A model generated the notes under the pieces. The model was not told the origin of the DNA. It saw only the letters and a program-made list of their open reading frames with translations, and ran no database searches. A stretch of 64,000 nt of DNA from Streptomyces sp. CG 926. Its GTDB lineage: Bacteria; Actinomycetota; Actinomycetes; Streptomycetales; Streptomycetaceae. Numbering within the stretch: position 1 is the first letter of the stretch; each line of letters starts with the position of its first letter. Shown here in pieces: positions 43,420 to 52,500 of this stretch. Position numbers and translations under genes: made by a program. The DNA is taken from contig NZ_QGGZ01000005.1 of NCBI RefSeq assembly GCF_003148825.1, forward strand, positions 310,001 through 374,000, written 5' to 3'.

Positions 43420-44182
43420 ACCCGGCGCCGGGCGCGTCCAGGGCGCGTACCAACTCCTCTTGGATCTCGGCGATGACACGGTGCTCGTCGCCCACGCGGC
43501 GGAAGAACTCCACCATGTGCGGATGCTGTTGCTCCAGATACGGGAAGAGGCCGGCGTCCTCGCTCCGGTGATGGAACTCCAGCGCGTGGCAGAACGCGAG
43601 GCAGTGCTGTCGCAGTTGCAGCCCGAGCGAGGCCGCCCCGGCGCCGCGGGGCTCCTCGCGCGCGAGTTCCCGTACGAGAGCCAGCTGCCTCCGCAGCCAA
43701 GCGTGCACGTCGAGCAGCTTCCCGGCGATCCCGCCCTCCTGGGCCGGGGCCTCGTGCGTGCGCTGGAGCGCGACGACGGGGAGCACCCGCCGGGTGCGCG
43801 CCTGGTACTCCCCGTACCCGGGCTCCGCGCGGACGATCCACGCGAACAACTCGTCGCGCCGCGCCCCTTGGGCGGGTACGGCAACGGCCTCGTACCGCTC
43901 GGACCCGGTCTCGACCTCCACGAGGGGCCGCGCGAGCAGATTGTGATACCAGGCGGGATGCCGGTCGGCCCCGGCGGCGGACGCGACGACGAACAGCTCC
44001 CCGGCGCCGCCCTCACGGGCGAGGCCGAGCGGAACGGTGTGCGGCTTTCCGGACCTGGCGCCGGTGGTGGTGAGCAGGATCAGCTCGGAACCTTCGAAGG
44101 GCCCGCCGACCTGGCCGGCGTTCGCCCTGAACTCTTCGATGACGGTGTGATTGAACGATGACACGGAGTGTTGATTCCTCAC
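43322..44182 (-). CDS. F420-type nitroreductase fused to hemerythrin HHE domain
   Basis: A 286-residue two-domain protein. Residues about 8-140 match the deazaflavin-dependent (Ddn) nitroreductase family: FEGSELILLTTTGARSGKPHTVPLG and AGADRHPAWYHNLLARPLVEVETG. Residues about 150-286 match a hemerythrin-like HHE domain (QHCLAFCHALEFHHRSEDAGLFPYLEQQHP, EAHLDVEEAQLLPVL), which normally binds a di-iron centre. The start is GTG; 18 bp downstream a second GTG (VSSFNHTVIEEFRANAG) is also possible. The join suggests linked F420 and iron/oxygen chemistry, perhaps reactive oxygen or NO sensing. Its 3' end overlaps the convergent histidine kinase gene. Confidence 0.87.
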   Translation of the reverse strand: MRNQHSVSSFNHTVIEEFRANAGQVGGPFEGSELILLTTTGARSGKPHTVPLGLAREGGAGELFVVASAAGADRHPAWYHNLLARPLVEVETGSERYEAVAVPAQGARRDELFAWIVRAEPGYGEYQARTRRVLPVVALQRTHEAPAQEGGIAGKLLDVHAWLRRQLALVRELAREEPRGAGAASLGLQLRQHCLAFCHALEFHHRSEDAGLFPYLEQQHPHMVEFFRRVGDEHRVIAEIQEELVRALDAPGAGFSERVERMSRELEAHLDVEEAQLLPVLRALEA

Positions 44183-44355
44183 GGTGTGTGTGCGTGCGAG
44201 AGCAGCGGAGCACCCGAGGGAGATCACCCGTAGCCGGTGGCGTACACGCCCATGGGCCCGGTCCTTCACGAACAGGTGCCTGCCCGACCACCGCCCGGCC
44301 CACATCTCAGTAGGCGGCGTCACGCGACACGTGCGCCATGTAACCACAACGCGAA

Positions 44356-44389
44356 GAGGCCCCGCGATCGATATCGACCGCGGGACCTC
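44356..44389 (-). terminator. terminator of the tRNA gene
   Basis: Long hairpin GAGGTCCCGCG...CGCGGGGCCTC on the minus strand, starting six bases after the tRNA 3' end and followed by TTCG. Confidence 0.7.
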
Positions 44390-44394
44390 GTCCG

Positions 44395-44467
44395 TGCCCT
44401 CGGCAGGATTCGAACCTGCGACACCGGCTTTAGGAGAGCCGTGCTCTATCCCCTGAGCTACGAAGGC
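44395..44467 (-). tRNA. tRNA-Arg (anticodon CCU)
   Basis: A 73-nt cloverleaf on the minus strand. The 7-bp acceptor stem pairs GCCTTCG with CGAGGGC, the anticodon loop is CTCCTAA (anticodon CCT, decoding AGG), and the T arm has GGTTCGAATCC. The discriminator base is A and CCA is not encoded. D-arm bases (AGCTCAGGGGATAGAGC) fit. Codon AGG is rare in high-GC genomes. Confidence 0.93.
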
Positions 44468-44985
44468 GGGGATCTGTGGGAAAACGTGTAGGAAATCGGG
44501 GTGAACCCTGCGATGCCAGACACGTCGTCCCAGGATCTTGCGCGGTGCACAGCCAGGGCTGTGCACCGGCGCCAGTGTAGCGGGTGGGGGCTGTAGGTTG
44601 CTGTCGGATTGGGGGCATGTGATCTTGCGGTGGGGCCTGGGGCCCGCAGCGAGCTCCGCTGGCGGGACCGCGTCGGCCGCAGCGCGGTCAGGCGGATGGG
44701 CCCGCAGCCGTGGCGAGGGAGATGGAGTTGATCATCCAGGCGAAGCCGAGGTAGACGAGGAGGGCTGCCTGTGCTCCGTACGCGGGGACACGCAGGCTAG
44801 GGGCTCGGCCAAGGATGTGTCGGGCGAGTTTGACGAAGGCGGTGCCTTCGTCGTCGCGGTGGGGGTCGCGCTTGGCCGACCTGTGGCGGACGGTGTTTCT
44901 CGGCGCATGGTCGCGGGTTTGCGAAACCACCGGCCCGCCTCCTCCGCGGTTGCGGTAAGGCGGGCCGGCAGGTTGGGCTCGGCGG
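44468..44985. other. non-coding or eroded stretch upstream of tRNA-Arg
   Basis: 518 bp between the tRNA and the lectin gene. It includes a palindrome of 10-bp perfect arms with a 2-nt spacer (44545-44566). A minus-strand frame of 80 codons (44688-44930) ends with a hydrophobic stretch (ALLVYLGFAWMINSISLATA). I cannot tell whether this frame is a real small membrane protein or a relic; it lacks a clear ribosome site. Confidence 0.5.
44545..44566. repeat. 10-bp perfect inverted repeat
   Basis: GTGCACAGCC-AG-GGCTGTGCAC. Its position about 80 bp upstream of the tRNA 5' end makes it a candidate operator, or a terminator for transcription entering from the right. Confidence 0.7.
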
Positions 44986-47900
44986 TCAGGCGGCTAGGGG
45001 TGTTTCAAGGCCGGGTGCGTACCAGCGTTGGTTGTTGCCACTGTTGCAGTCCCAGATGTGGAGTTGTGTTCCGTTGTCGAGTCGTCCGTATGGCAGGTCG
45101 AGGCAGCGGTTGGAGGCCGGGTTGGAAAAACTGCCGGTTGCCGTTGGGAGCCACTGCTGGTTGTAGGCGCCAGTGGCGCACGTCCACAGCAGGACCGGGG
45201 TGCCGTTGTCGGTGGCACCTCCTGAGATGTCCACGCACTTTTCGCCGACACGGAGTTCACCGGCCGCAGTGACCTCAAACTTCTGCGCGGTGTCGTCGTC
45301 GGTGTCGCTGCAGTCCCAAATCTGGATGCGATTGCCATCGGCGTTGCTGCCGGCGTTGTTGTCCGCGCACTTGGCAGAGTTCAACCCCGAGACGAGTTTG
45401 GTACCGGTGCCTGCGGTGGTGGGCACGGTGGAGTGAGGGTAGACCGCGACGTTGCTGATCTTGCCTTCGAAGTATGAGCTGGGCAGTCCCTGGTACTTGT
45501 AGCGGCCCAGGACAAGGGGGCCGGTGGTGTTCCAGGTATTGGCCTTGGGGTGATGTCCGGTGCCGGCCAGAGTGCTGTTCACGTAGAGGGCGATCAAGCC
45601 GGTGGTGGCGTCGTAGGTCGCGGTCAGCTGGGTCCATACGCCGACCTGCACCTTGGCCGCGTCGTTCATGGTGGCGGTCTGGTCGTAGGCCCAGTTGTCG
45701 TCGTCCTTGACCGACATTGCGAAGCGCCAGGTGCCGTCGCCGTCGTGCCAGACCATGAAGCCGCTGGAGCGCTGGCCGTCCTGGCTGAGGAGGACCGACG
45801 GCTTGTCCGACTTGGCCCAGGCCGACACCGTGAAGCTGCGGGTGGTGTCGACGCCGGGGCCAGCAGCGGTGACGCTGCCCGACTTGCCGTCAAGGGTGAC
45901 CACCTTGGTGGCGGTGCCGGCGACGGTGTCGTCGGCCCGGGTGGCGCCGGTGGCACTGAGCGTGGCGGTGTTGCGGCCCCGTAGGTCGATGGCGGTGGTG
46001 CCGACTTCGTCGTTCAGCTTCCACTGGGAGGTGGAGATGCGGGCGTCGCCCATGGTGTGAGCGGCGCGGAAGCCGGTGACCTTCCCGGCAGTGGCGGTGC
46101 CGTCCCAGGTGCTGAGCCGGTGGAGGCTGTCGAGGGCCCATAGGTCGGGAACACCGTCGGCGCTGGTGTCCCCGGAGGAACCGACGACTGGGTGGGTGGC
46201 CGCCGTGACGCCTGATCCGATCTTGGTGCGTTTGGTGTGGTCTCCAAGGGCCGCGGGGTTCCCGGCGGCATTGGCGTACTGGTAGAGGTCACCGGTGGTG
46301 TTGTCCCGGGCCCACAGGTCTGGGAGGCCGTCTCCGGTTGCATCACCGGGTGCGATGAGGGTGAGGTTGTCCCAGCCCGTGGGGCTGAGCACGAGCACGA
46401 GCGGATCACGCAGCTCACCGGTCGCGCCGGTGCCTTGGAACAGCACCAGTGAGCTGTTCGTGCCGTCGTTCTCCACGGTGAGGAGGTCGTTGCGCGGCGT
46501 GGCACCTGCTTCCGGCAGAGCGTCGCCGACGGCGAGGATCTGTTTGACGCGGGTCCAGTTCTCGACGTACTCGATGCCACACTGCTGACCGGTGGCGGCC
46601 ACCTTGCAGTCCTCCGCGTAGGGCCGCTGCACGGACACGGCCTTGGCCGCGTGGTAATAGAGGCCGCCGTTGGCGGCGAGTCCGCCCTGGGTGAGGGAAT
46701 TCCGGTAGAGCTTGAGTTGTCCGTCGCGATGGACCCATAGGTCGTCGATGCGGATGCCGTTGCCCCCGCGGTGGGTGGTCAGAGTGCCGGGGCCCCAGCC
46801 CTTGCCTCCGGGGCTGTTGGCCACGTTCGAGGCGATGATGCCACCGGCGGCCGGGTCGACGGCCGTCGGGTAGACGATGAGATCGCCGTTGGCCGCGGGT
46901 GCGATGAAGTCGACGCGCTCGTCGCCGGTGATGTCGCCGAGAGTGGTCTTGGCGTTCGGGTTGTCGGGGACGTAGAAGGTGTAGGTCTGCTGCTGGGAGC
47001 GGTTTCCGGCACGGTCCACCGCCTGGACGCGCAGGACGTTGGTGCCCCACGTCGTCGGAGTCAGCGGGATGGCGGCGCTGCCGTCGGCGGCCGCGTCGAC
47101 GCGGTTGGCGCCGCCCACAGGGATGGCCGAGTTGAAGGCCCACTCGTAGTACAGGACACCGCTGGTGGCGTCGGTGGACTTCACGGTGAAGGTGCCGGGC
47201 TGGCCGATGTGCTTGGTGGAGCCGGGCAGGGTGCCGGACGGCGGGTACTCGGCCGAGGTGACGACTGGGATGGACGGCGGCTGGGTGTCCATGCTGAACA
47301 TGCAGCCGTTGACCCAGTTGGATGTCATGTCGCCGTCACCGCCCTGGACCTGCCACCAGTAGGTGTGGCCGTCGGAGAGGTTGTTCGGGTAAACGGCGGC
47401 CCAGTGGGTGCCGTTGGCCAGGTTCCCCCACCCGCTGTCGTAGGCCACGGCGCCGTTGACGTCGTGGACCAGGAAGCGGGCATCGTTGGGCTGTCCGTCC
47501 GGATCACCGATCCACGCGTCGATGCGCAGCCCGGCATAGCCCGTAGCGCCGATCCAGCCGCAGCCGTTGCCGTTCGGGTTCTGTGGTGCGGGGAAGGTGC
47601 CGAGCGCCCACGGGTCGTAGGGCGGCCGGTTGTACTCGACGTACAGGAACGGCAGGTCGTTCTTGTTGCGGGTGAACCGCTTGAAGGAGTTGTTGCTGCC
47701 GCTCTTGGACTCGTTGGAGGCGAAGAGTCCGTAGGTGAGGTTGCCGCGCCAGTAGTTGGCGGCGAGGTGGTCGCGCACGTCCCACTCGCCGCGTGTCGTG
47801 GAGTCGGGGCAGCCGGGGCCGCCCGCGCTGTTGATCGCGGTGGTACGCAGGACCTCCCAGTCGCGGGGCTGGGTGTTCCAGGTGATGTTGGAGAGCAGCT

Positions 47901-49230
47901 CGGTGGTGGAGTGCAGGTCCACGTCGTAGGTCCGGCTGCACGTCGCGTCCGCCGCGTACGACTGGGTCGCGAAGAAGGAAGCCTTCTTGATGCTCTTGTC
48001 GCCCAGGTCGCTGGTGTCGACCTGTACGTAGTAGCGCTCGAGCCCGGTTCTGGCCCGCCAGCGCTGGTATCCGACGCCCGGGTCGTAGGTGTTGCCGGAG
48101 TCGTCGTAGTTGACGGCGCCGGGGTAGGCCTCCTGGACCCAGGCCCAGTGCTGCGTGCCGCGGCTGGTGGGCTGCCATGCCGGATCGATGTACACCGGGT
48201 AGGCGGTCGCGGGGTCGGTGAGGAAGGTCTGGTCGGGTGTCAGGACGAGGGAGTCCTTGCCCAGGTCGGTCCGGAGCGGGGCGACCTTGGCGAAGTCGCC
48301 CGGGCCGTCGGTGTCGGAGACGGGCCGGGCAGGTTCTTCGCCCGCGCTGGTCGGCGCGGACCCTCGGCCCTTGGCCGCTTGGGAGAACGCGGTGGAGCCG
48401 GAGGGTTTGGCGAGCGGAGCCTGGATCGGGGCGGTGGAGTCCCACATCGTCGGGGTCGGGGCGCGGAAGACCGTACGGCCCGAGGCGTCGGCCGCCTTGA
48501 GGTTGCCGTGGCTGTCGGCGGAGACAGTCACGCCTTCGCCCTTGAGGCCCGTGGTCAGCCTGGCGAGCTTCGGGTGCTTGGCGGCCTCGGCGGACTTGAC
48601 GACGAGGGTCTGGGAGATTCCGCCGGCCTTGTCGGCCGTCACCTTCAGGTCGGTGCCCGGCACCACTTCGCGGTAGAGGGCGCTGTCGCCCTCCAGCACG
48701 GGTGCGGGAAGTGGCTCCGGCCAGCTGAGCACGAGCTGCTTGCCGTCCTGCTCCAGAGCGGCGAGTGGCACGGTGCCGCCGCCGGACAGGGTCAGGCCGT
48801 TGACGGTCGCCTTCGGGCGGAGCGTGCCGTCGGCCGCCTTGACGAGGGTGGCGTCGAGGTCGACCCACGTGCCGTCGCGCCGGGTGCGCAAGGGGGCGAC
48901 GCTGCGGGTCAGGCTGAGGTAGCCGTTCGGGTTGGCCACCACGGTGTCGGTCTCGGTCGTCGATGCCGCCACGGGCACCGGCTTCCCAGTGCGCTTGGCC
49001 TCCGCGAGCGCTGCGTCCTCCGCGGCCTCCCGTTCGGTCGTCGGCCGCTTCGGTGGCGCCTGAGCTGCGGGTGCTCCTGGTGCTCCTGGTGCGGCCGGTT
49101 TGCTCACCGCCGGTGCCGCTGAAGCGGCCGGTGCTGCGCCGACGGACGTGATGGGCAGGGCCAGTGTGACCAGCCCCGCAATGGCGATCGACCAGCTGGC
49201 TGGTCGCCTCTTTCTCAGTGTGCCCCCCAC
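44986..49230 (-). CDS. secreted multidomain protein (DNRLRE, FG-GAP, LamG, ricin-type lectin)
   Basis: A 1414-residue protein with a GTG start after GGGGAG and a signal peptide (about residues 10-36). A Pro/Ala linker and an N-terminal beta region lead to a DNRLRE-type cell-wall domain (about 345-540, YPVYIDPAWQPT). An Ig-like segment and FG-GAP-like repeats follow (GDITGDERVDFIAPAANGDLIVY, GDATGDGLPDLWARDN). A LamG/Concanavalin-like domain comes near 1090-1275. A C-terminal ricin-type trefoil with QIWDCSD, LLWTCAT and LHIWDCN closes it. The protein is exported and likely binds carbohydrate. It is divergent from the RHS gene; the pair recurs in Streptomyces. Confidence 0.9.
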   Translation of the reverse strand: MGGTLRKRRPASWSIAIAGLVTLALPITSVGAAPAASAAPAVSKPAAPGAPGAPAAQAPPKRPTTEREAAEDAALAEAKRTGKPVPVAASTTETDTVVANPNGYLSLTRSVAPLRTRRDGTWVDLDATLVKAADGTLRPKATVNGLTLSGGGTVPLAALEQDGKQLVLSWPEPLPAPVLEGDSALYREVVPGTDLKVTADKAGGISQTLVVKSAEAAKHPKLARLTTGLKGEGVTVSADSHGNLKAADASGRTVFRAPTPTMWDSTAPIQAPLAKPSGSTAFSQAAKGRGSAPTSAGEEPARPVSDTDGPGDFAKVAPLRTDLGKDSLVLTPDQTFLTDPATAYPVYIDPAWQPTSRGTQHWAWVQEAYPGAVNYDDSGNTYDPGVGYQRWRARTGLERYYVQVDTSDLGDKSIKKASFFATQSYAADATCSRTYDVDLHSTTELLSNITWNTQPRDWEVLRTTAINSAGGPGCPDSTTRGEWDVRDHLAANYWRGNLTYGLFASNESKSGSNNSFKRFTRNKNDLPFLYVEYNRPPYDPWALGTFPAPQNPNGNGCGWIGATGYAGLRIDAWIGDPDGQPNDARFLVHDVNGAVAYDSGWGNLANGTHWAAVYPNNLSDGHTYWWQVQGGDGDMTSNWVNGCMFSMDTQPPSIPVVTSAEYPPSGTLPGSTKHIGQPGTFTVKSTDATSGVLYYEWAFNSAIPVGGANRVDAAADGSAAIPLTPTTWGTNVLRVQAVDRAGNRSQQQTYTFYVPDNPNAKTTLGDITGDERVDFIAPAANGDLIVYPTAVDPAAGGIIASNVANSPGGKGWGPGTLTTHRGGNGIRIDDLWVHRDGQLKLYRNSLTQGGLAANGGLYYHAAKAVSVQRPYAEDCKVAATGQQCGIEYVENWTRVKQILAVGDALPEAGATPRNDLLTVENDGTNSSLVLFQGTGATGELRDPLVLVLSPTGWDNLTLIAPGDATGDGLPDLWARDNTTGDLYQYANAAGNPAALGDHTKRTKIGSGVTAATHPVVGSSGDTSADGVPDLWALDSLHRLSTWDGTATAGKVTGFRAAHTMGDARISTSQWKLNDEVGTTAIDLRGRNTATLSATGATRADDTVAGTATKVVTLDGKSGSVTAAGPGVDTTRSFTVSAWAKSDKPSVLLSQDGQRSSGFMVWHDGDGTWRFAMSVKDDDNWAYDQTATMNDAAKVQVGVWTQLTATYDATTGLIALYVNSTLAGTGHHPKANTWNTTGPLVLGRYKYQGLPSSYFEGKISNVAVYPHSTVPTTAGTGTKLVSGLNSAKCADNNAGSNADGNRIQIWDCSDTDDDTAQKFEVTAAGELRVGEKCVDISGGATDNGTPVLLWTCATGAYNQQWLPTATGSFSNPASNRCLDLPYGRLDNGTQLHIWDCNSGNNQRWYAPGLETPLAA

Positions 49231-49534
49231 GGCAAACTCCCCGGTTTTGATTGCTGCCTGTCAACTGGGCGTGAACGCTAACAGCCCCTTTGCCGTATCC
49301 CTCGTGGGCGCGAATATGGAATGGTGTATTCCTTGGAATTTATTCCCATAATCGTGATCAATTGACTGATGCAAATGAGTCAACCTCTGGGCTTGCGGGC
49401 TCTTTTCGGACATATTGTCGAGGTGGGTGTGTCGGTGGGTCACGCCTTGTCTGAATTGCTCTGAATTTTGCGATTTGCTAACGCGCTAGGCTCCCAGGCC
49501 AATTGATCCACTCGGCGACCGTGGGGGGAATGCC
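49231..49534. promoter_or_regulatory. divergent promoter region between lectin and RHS genes
   Basis: 304 bp, the most AT-rich stretch of the region, between two large secreted-protein genes. Both starts follow similar leaders: GGGGAG before the lectin GTG and GGGGGGA before the RHS GTG. An 8-mer GCTAACGC-like element occurs in both arms (near 49275 and 49480), hinting at common regulation. No gene. Confidence 0.5.
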
Positions 49535-52500
49535 GTGTCGGTACCAGCGGCTTGGTTTCGGCCAGTAAGAAGAAACGCGAAGATCGAACAGCGCATCGCA
49601 GTCTCCGTATTGTTGGCGCTCTCGCTGGTCGTGGGCTCGGGCACCGCCCAGGCCGCGCAGTGGCAGCCCAAAGAGAAAAGCCGCTGGTCGCCAGGGGTAT
49701 TAAAGAAAACGGAATCGGTCCCCGGAAAGAGCGCACCGAAATCGGACCCAAAGGCTCCGAAAGGGGACGGGGCGAGGGCCTGGAGCCCGAAGGACGTGTA
49801 TTGGCCACCCGCCTCGCAGGCCGAGGTGGATCTGGGCGCCGCGCGCCCCGTCCCTCCCCGTGGTTCGCTCCTCAGGGCGCCCGCACCCTCCGACGTTCCG
49901 GCGGCTCCCGCTGCTGACCCGAGTCGAGCGGGCGCTGCTCCCGTCTGGGTGAGTCCCGCCCCCGCCAAGGGCGCGCCGCGCTCCGGCAAGGCCGCCGTGC
50001 AGCTCACGGACCGGTCGGCCGCGGAGAAGGCCGGCGTCCAGGGCCTGCTGCTCGCGGTCCGGCCGGCCGGGGAAACGGTGCAGGGCGGCCCGGTCAAGGT
50101 TTCGGTGGACGTCTCGTTCATCGCTGGGGCCTTCGGCGGCGACTGGCTCTCCCGGGCCCGCCTCGTCGCCCTCCCCGAATGTGCGCTGACCACTCCCGAG
50201 CGCGCCGAGTGCCGTACGCAGACGCCCCTGCAGACCGCCAGGGACGGTGACCGTGCTGGGCTGCTCAGCGCGGAGGTGGCCTTCGGCGGAGCCTCCGCAC
50301 AGGGCGGTGCACGTGCGAGCGGCGCCTCGGGCGGCCCGGGCGGGGCGACCGTGATCGCCGCGTCGGCGGCACCGGGCGGCCCCGCGGGTACGTACGCGGC
50401 CACCAGCCTGGCACCTTCGGGCAAGTGGGCCAGCGGTGGGAGCGCGGGAGGGTTCTCCTGGTCGTACCCGATCGCGGTGCCCGACGGACTGGGTGGCGCC
50501 AAGCCCACCGTCTCCCTCGCCTACAACTCCCAGTCCGTTGACGGCCGTACCGCTGCCACCAACAACCAGGCCTCGTGGATCGGTGAGGGCTGGGACTACT
50601 CGCCCGGCTTCGTCGAACGGGCCTTCAAGCCGTGCGCCAAGGACGGTCAGGCCGAATCGAGCGAGCAGTGCCTGGCGGGCCACAACGCCGTCCTCTCCTT
50701 GAACGGCAAGTCCTCGGCCCTGGTACGGAACGACGCGACCGGCGACTGGCGACTTGAGGACGACGACGCGTCGAAGGTCGAACGGCTCACCGGCGCGGCC
50801 AACGGTGACAACAACGGCGAGTACTGGAAGGTAATCACTGCGGACGGCACCCAGTACTACTTCGGCGCCGGCCGCAAGCCGGGCAGCACCACCGCCCCGC
50901 CGACCAACTCCGCCTGGACTACACCGGTCTACGGCAACAATGCCGGCGAGGAGTGCCACCAGTCCACCTTCGCCGCGTCCTGGTGCCAGCAGGCCTGGCG
51001 CTGGAACCTCGACTTCGTTGTTGACCCGCGCGGTGGGGTGATCACCCACTGGTACGACACGGAAACCAATCACTACAAGCGCGGAGCGTCGGAGGCGACG
51101 CCCAAGGGCGATCTCACCCCGTACATCCGTGGCGGCAACCTCGCCAAGATCACCTATGGTTCGAAGCTGACCGACGCGGACACCGTCAAGCCGACCGCCC
51201 AGGTGGTCTTCGGTACGTCCGAGCGCTGCCTTCCGGAAAAGGACGTCTTCGACTGCGCCCCGGCCAAACTGACCAAGGCCAACGCCACGAAGTGGCCCGA
51301 TGTCCCCTTCGACCAGAACTGCGCGAGCTCCGGCACCTGTGAGAACTATTCCGCCACGTTCTGGACCACCAAACGCCTCACCAAGATCACGACGCAGGTT
51401 CTGAACACCAGCGGCGGTTACGTCGACGTCGACCTCTACGAGCTCAAGCACGAGTTCCCCAACCCGGAAGACCACACGGCGCCCGCCTTGTGGCTCGCCT
51501 CGCTGAACCGCACCGGTTTCGACGGCGAGGAAAAGTTCGAGACCAAGCCCGTCACCTTCACCGGCGCATTGAAGAACAACCGCGTCGATTCCAGTTCCGA
51601 CAACAGGCCCGCGATGAACCGACGCCGCATCGTCGCCATCACGTCCGAAACGGGCCAGGTCATCGACGTCGGATACGCGGACCCGGACTGCGCGCCGGGC
51701 GCTGGCCTGCCGTCCTCGAAGGACGCCAACACCACCCGCTGTTACCCGGTCTACTGGAACCCGGACGACAAGAGCCCAAACGATCCGACCCTGGACTGGT
51801 TCCACAAGTACGTCGTCACCCGCGTCACCGAACTCGACCCCTTCGGCGGCTCCCGCCCTCAGGAGACGCGGTACGAGTACGTCGGCGGCGCCGCGTGGCA
51901 CCGGGACGACGAGGAACTGACCGAGGACAAGCGCCGCACCTGGAACCAGTTCCGCGGCTACGAGCAGGTCATCACCCGCGCCGGTACCGCCCCCGACGCC
52001 GTCTCCAAGACCGCGACGTTCTACCTGCGCGGCATGGACGGTGACGTCAAGGCCGACGGCACCAAGCGCACCGCCACCTTCACCGGCCTCACGGGGAACG
52101 CGGTCAAGGACAGCAACCCGTTCGTCGGCACCGTCCGCGAAACCCAAACCTACGCATCCGACGGCGGCGAACTCGTCACCGTGTCCAAGAAGGAGCCGTG
52201 GCTCTCCGCCACTACCGCAACGCACAGCCGCGGTTCGAAACTTCCCGCGCTCACCGCACAGATGCAGCGGGAGGGCTCTTCCCAGGAGAAGAAGCTGCGC
52301 GCCGACAAGACATGGCAGACCACCTCGGAGACCGCGAAGTACGACGACACCTACGGCATGGAGCTCTGGAACCTGGACCGGGTGGACGACCTCCCGGACA
52401 CCTGCACCATGACGTCCTACGCCCGGAACACCGCAGCCTGGATGCTCGATCGCGTGTCCGAAACCGTCGAATGGCGGGGCAGTGACTGCACGGCCACCGC

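Noticed and set aside
44395-44467. tRNA-Arg as the attachment site of the accessory region to its right
   Set aside because: The tRNA 3' end, the usual attachment core, faces the opposite direction (towards 44356), and no second copy of the tRNA end was found on the right.
44538-45272. A 244-codon plus-strand frame
   Set aside because: It overlaps the lectin gene antisense, lacks a good start context and has atypical composition.
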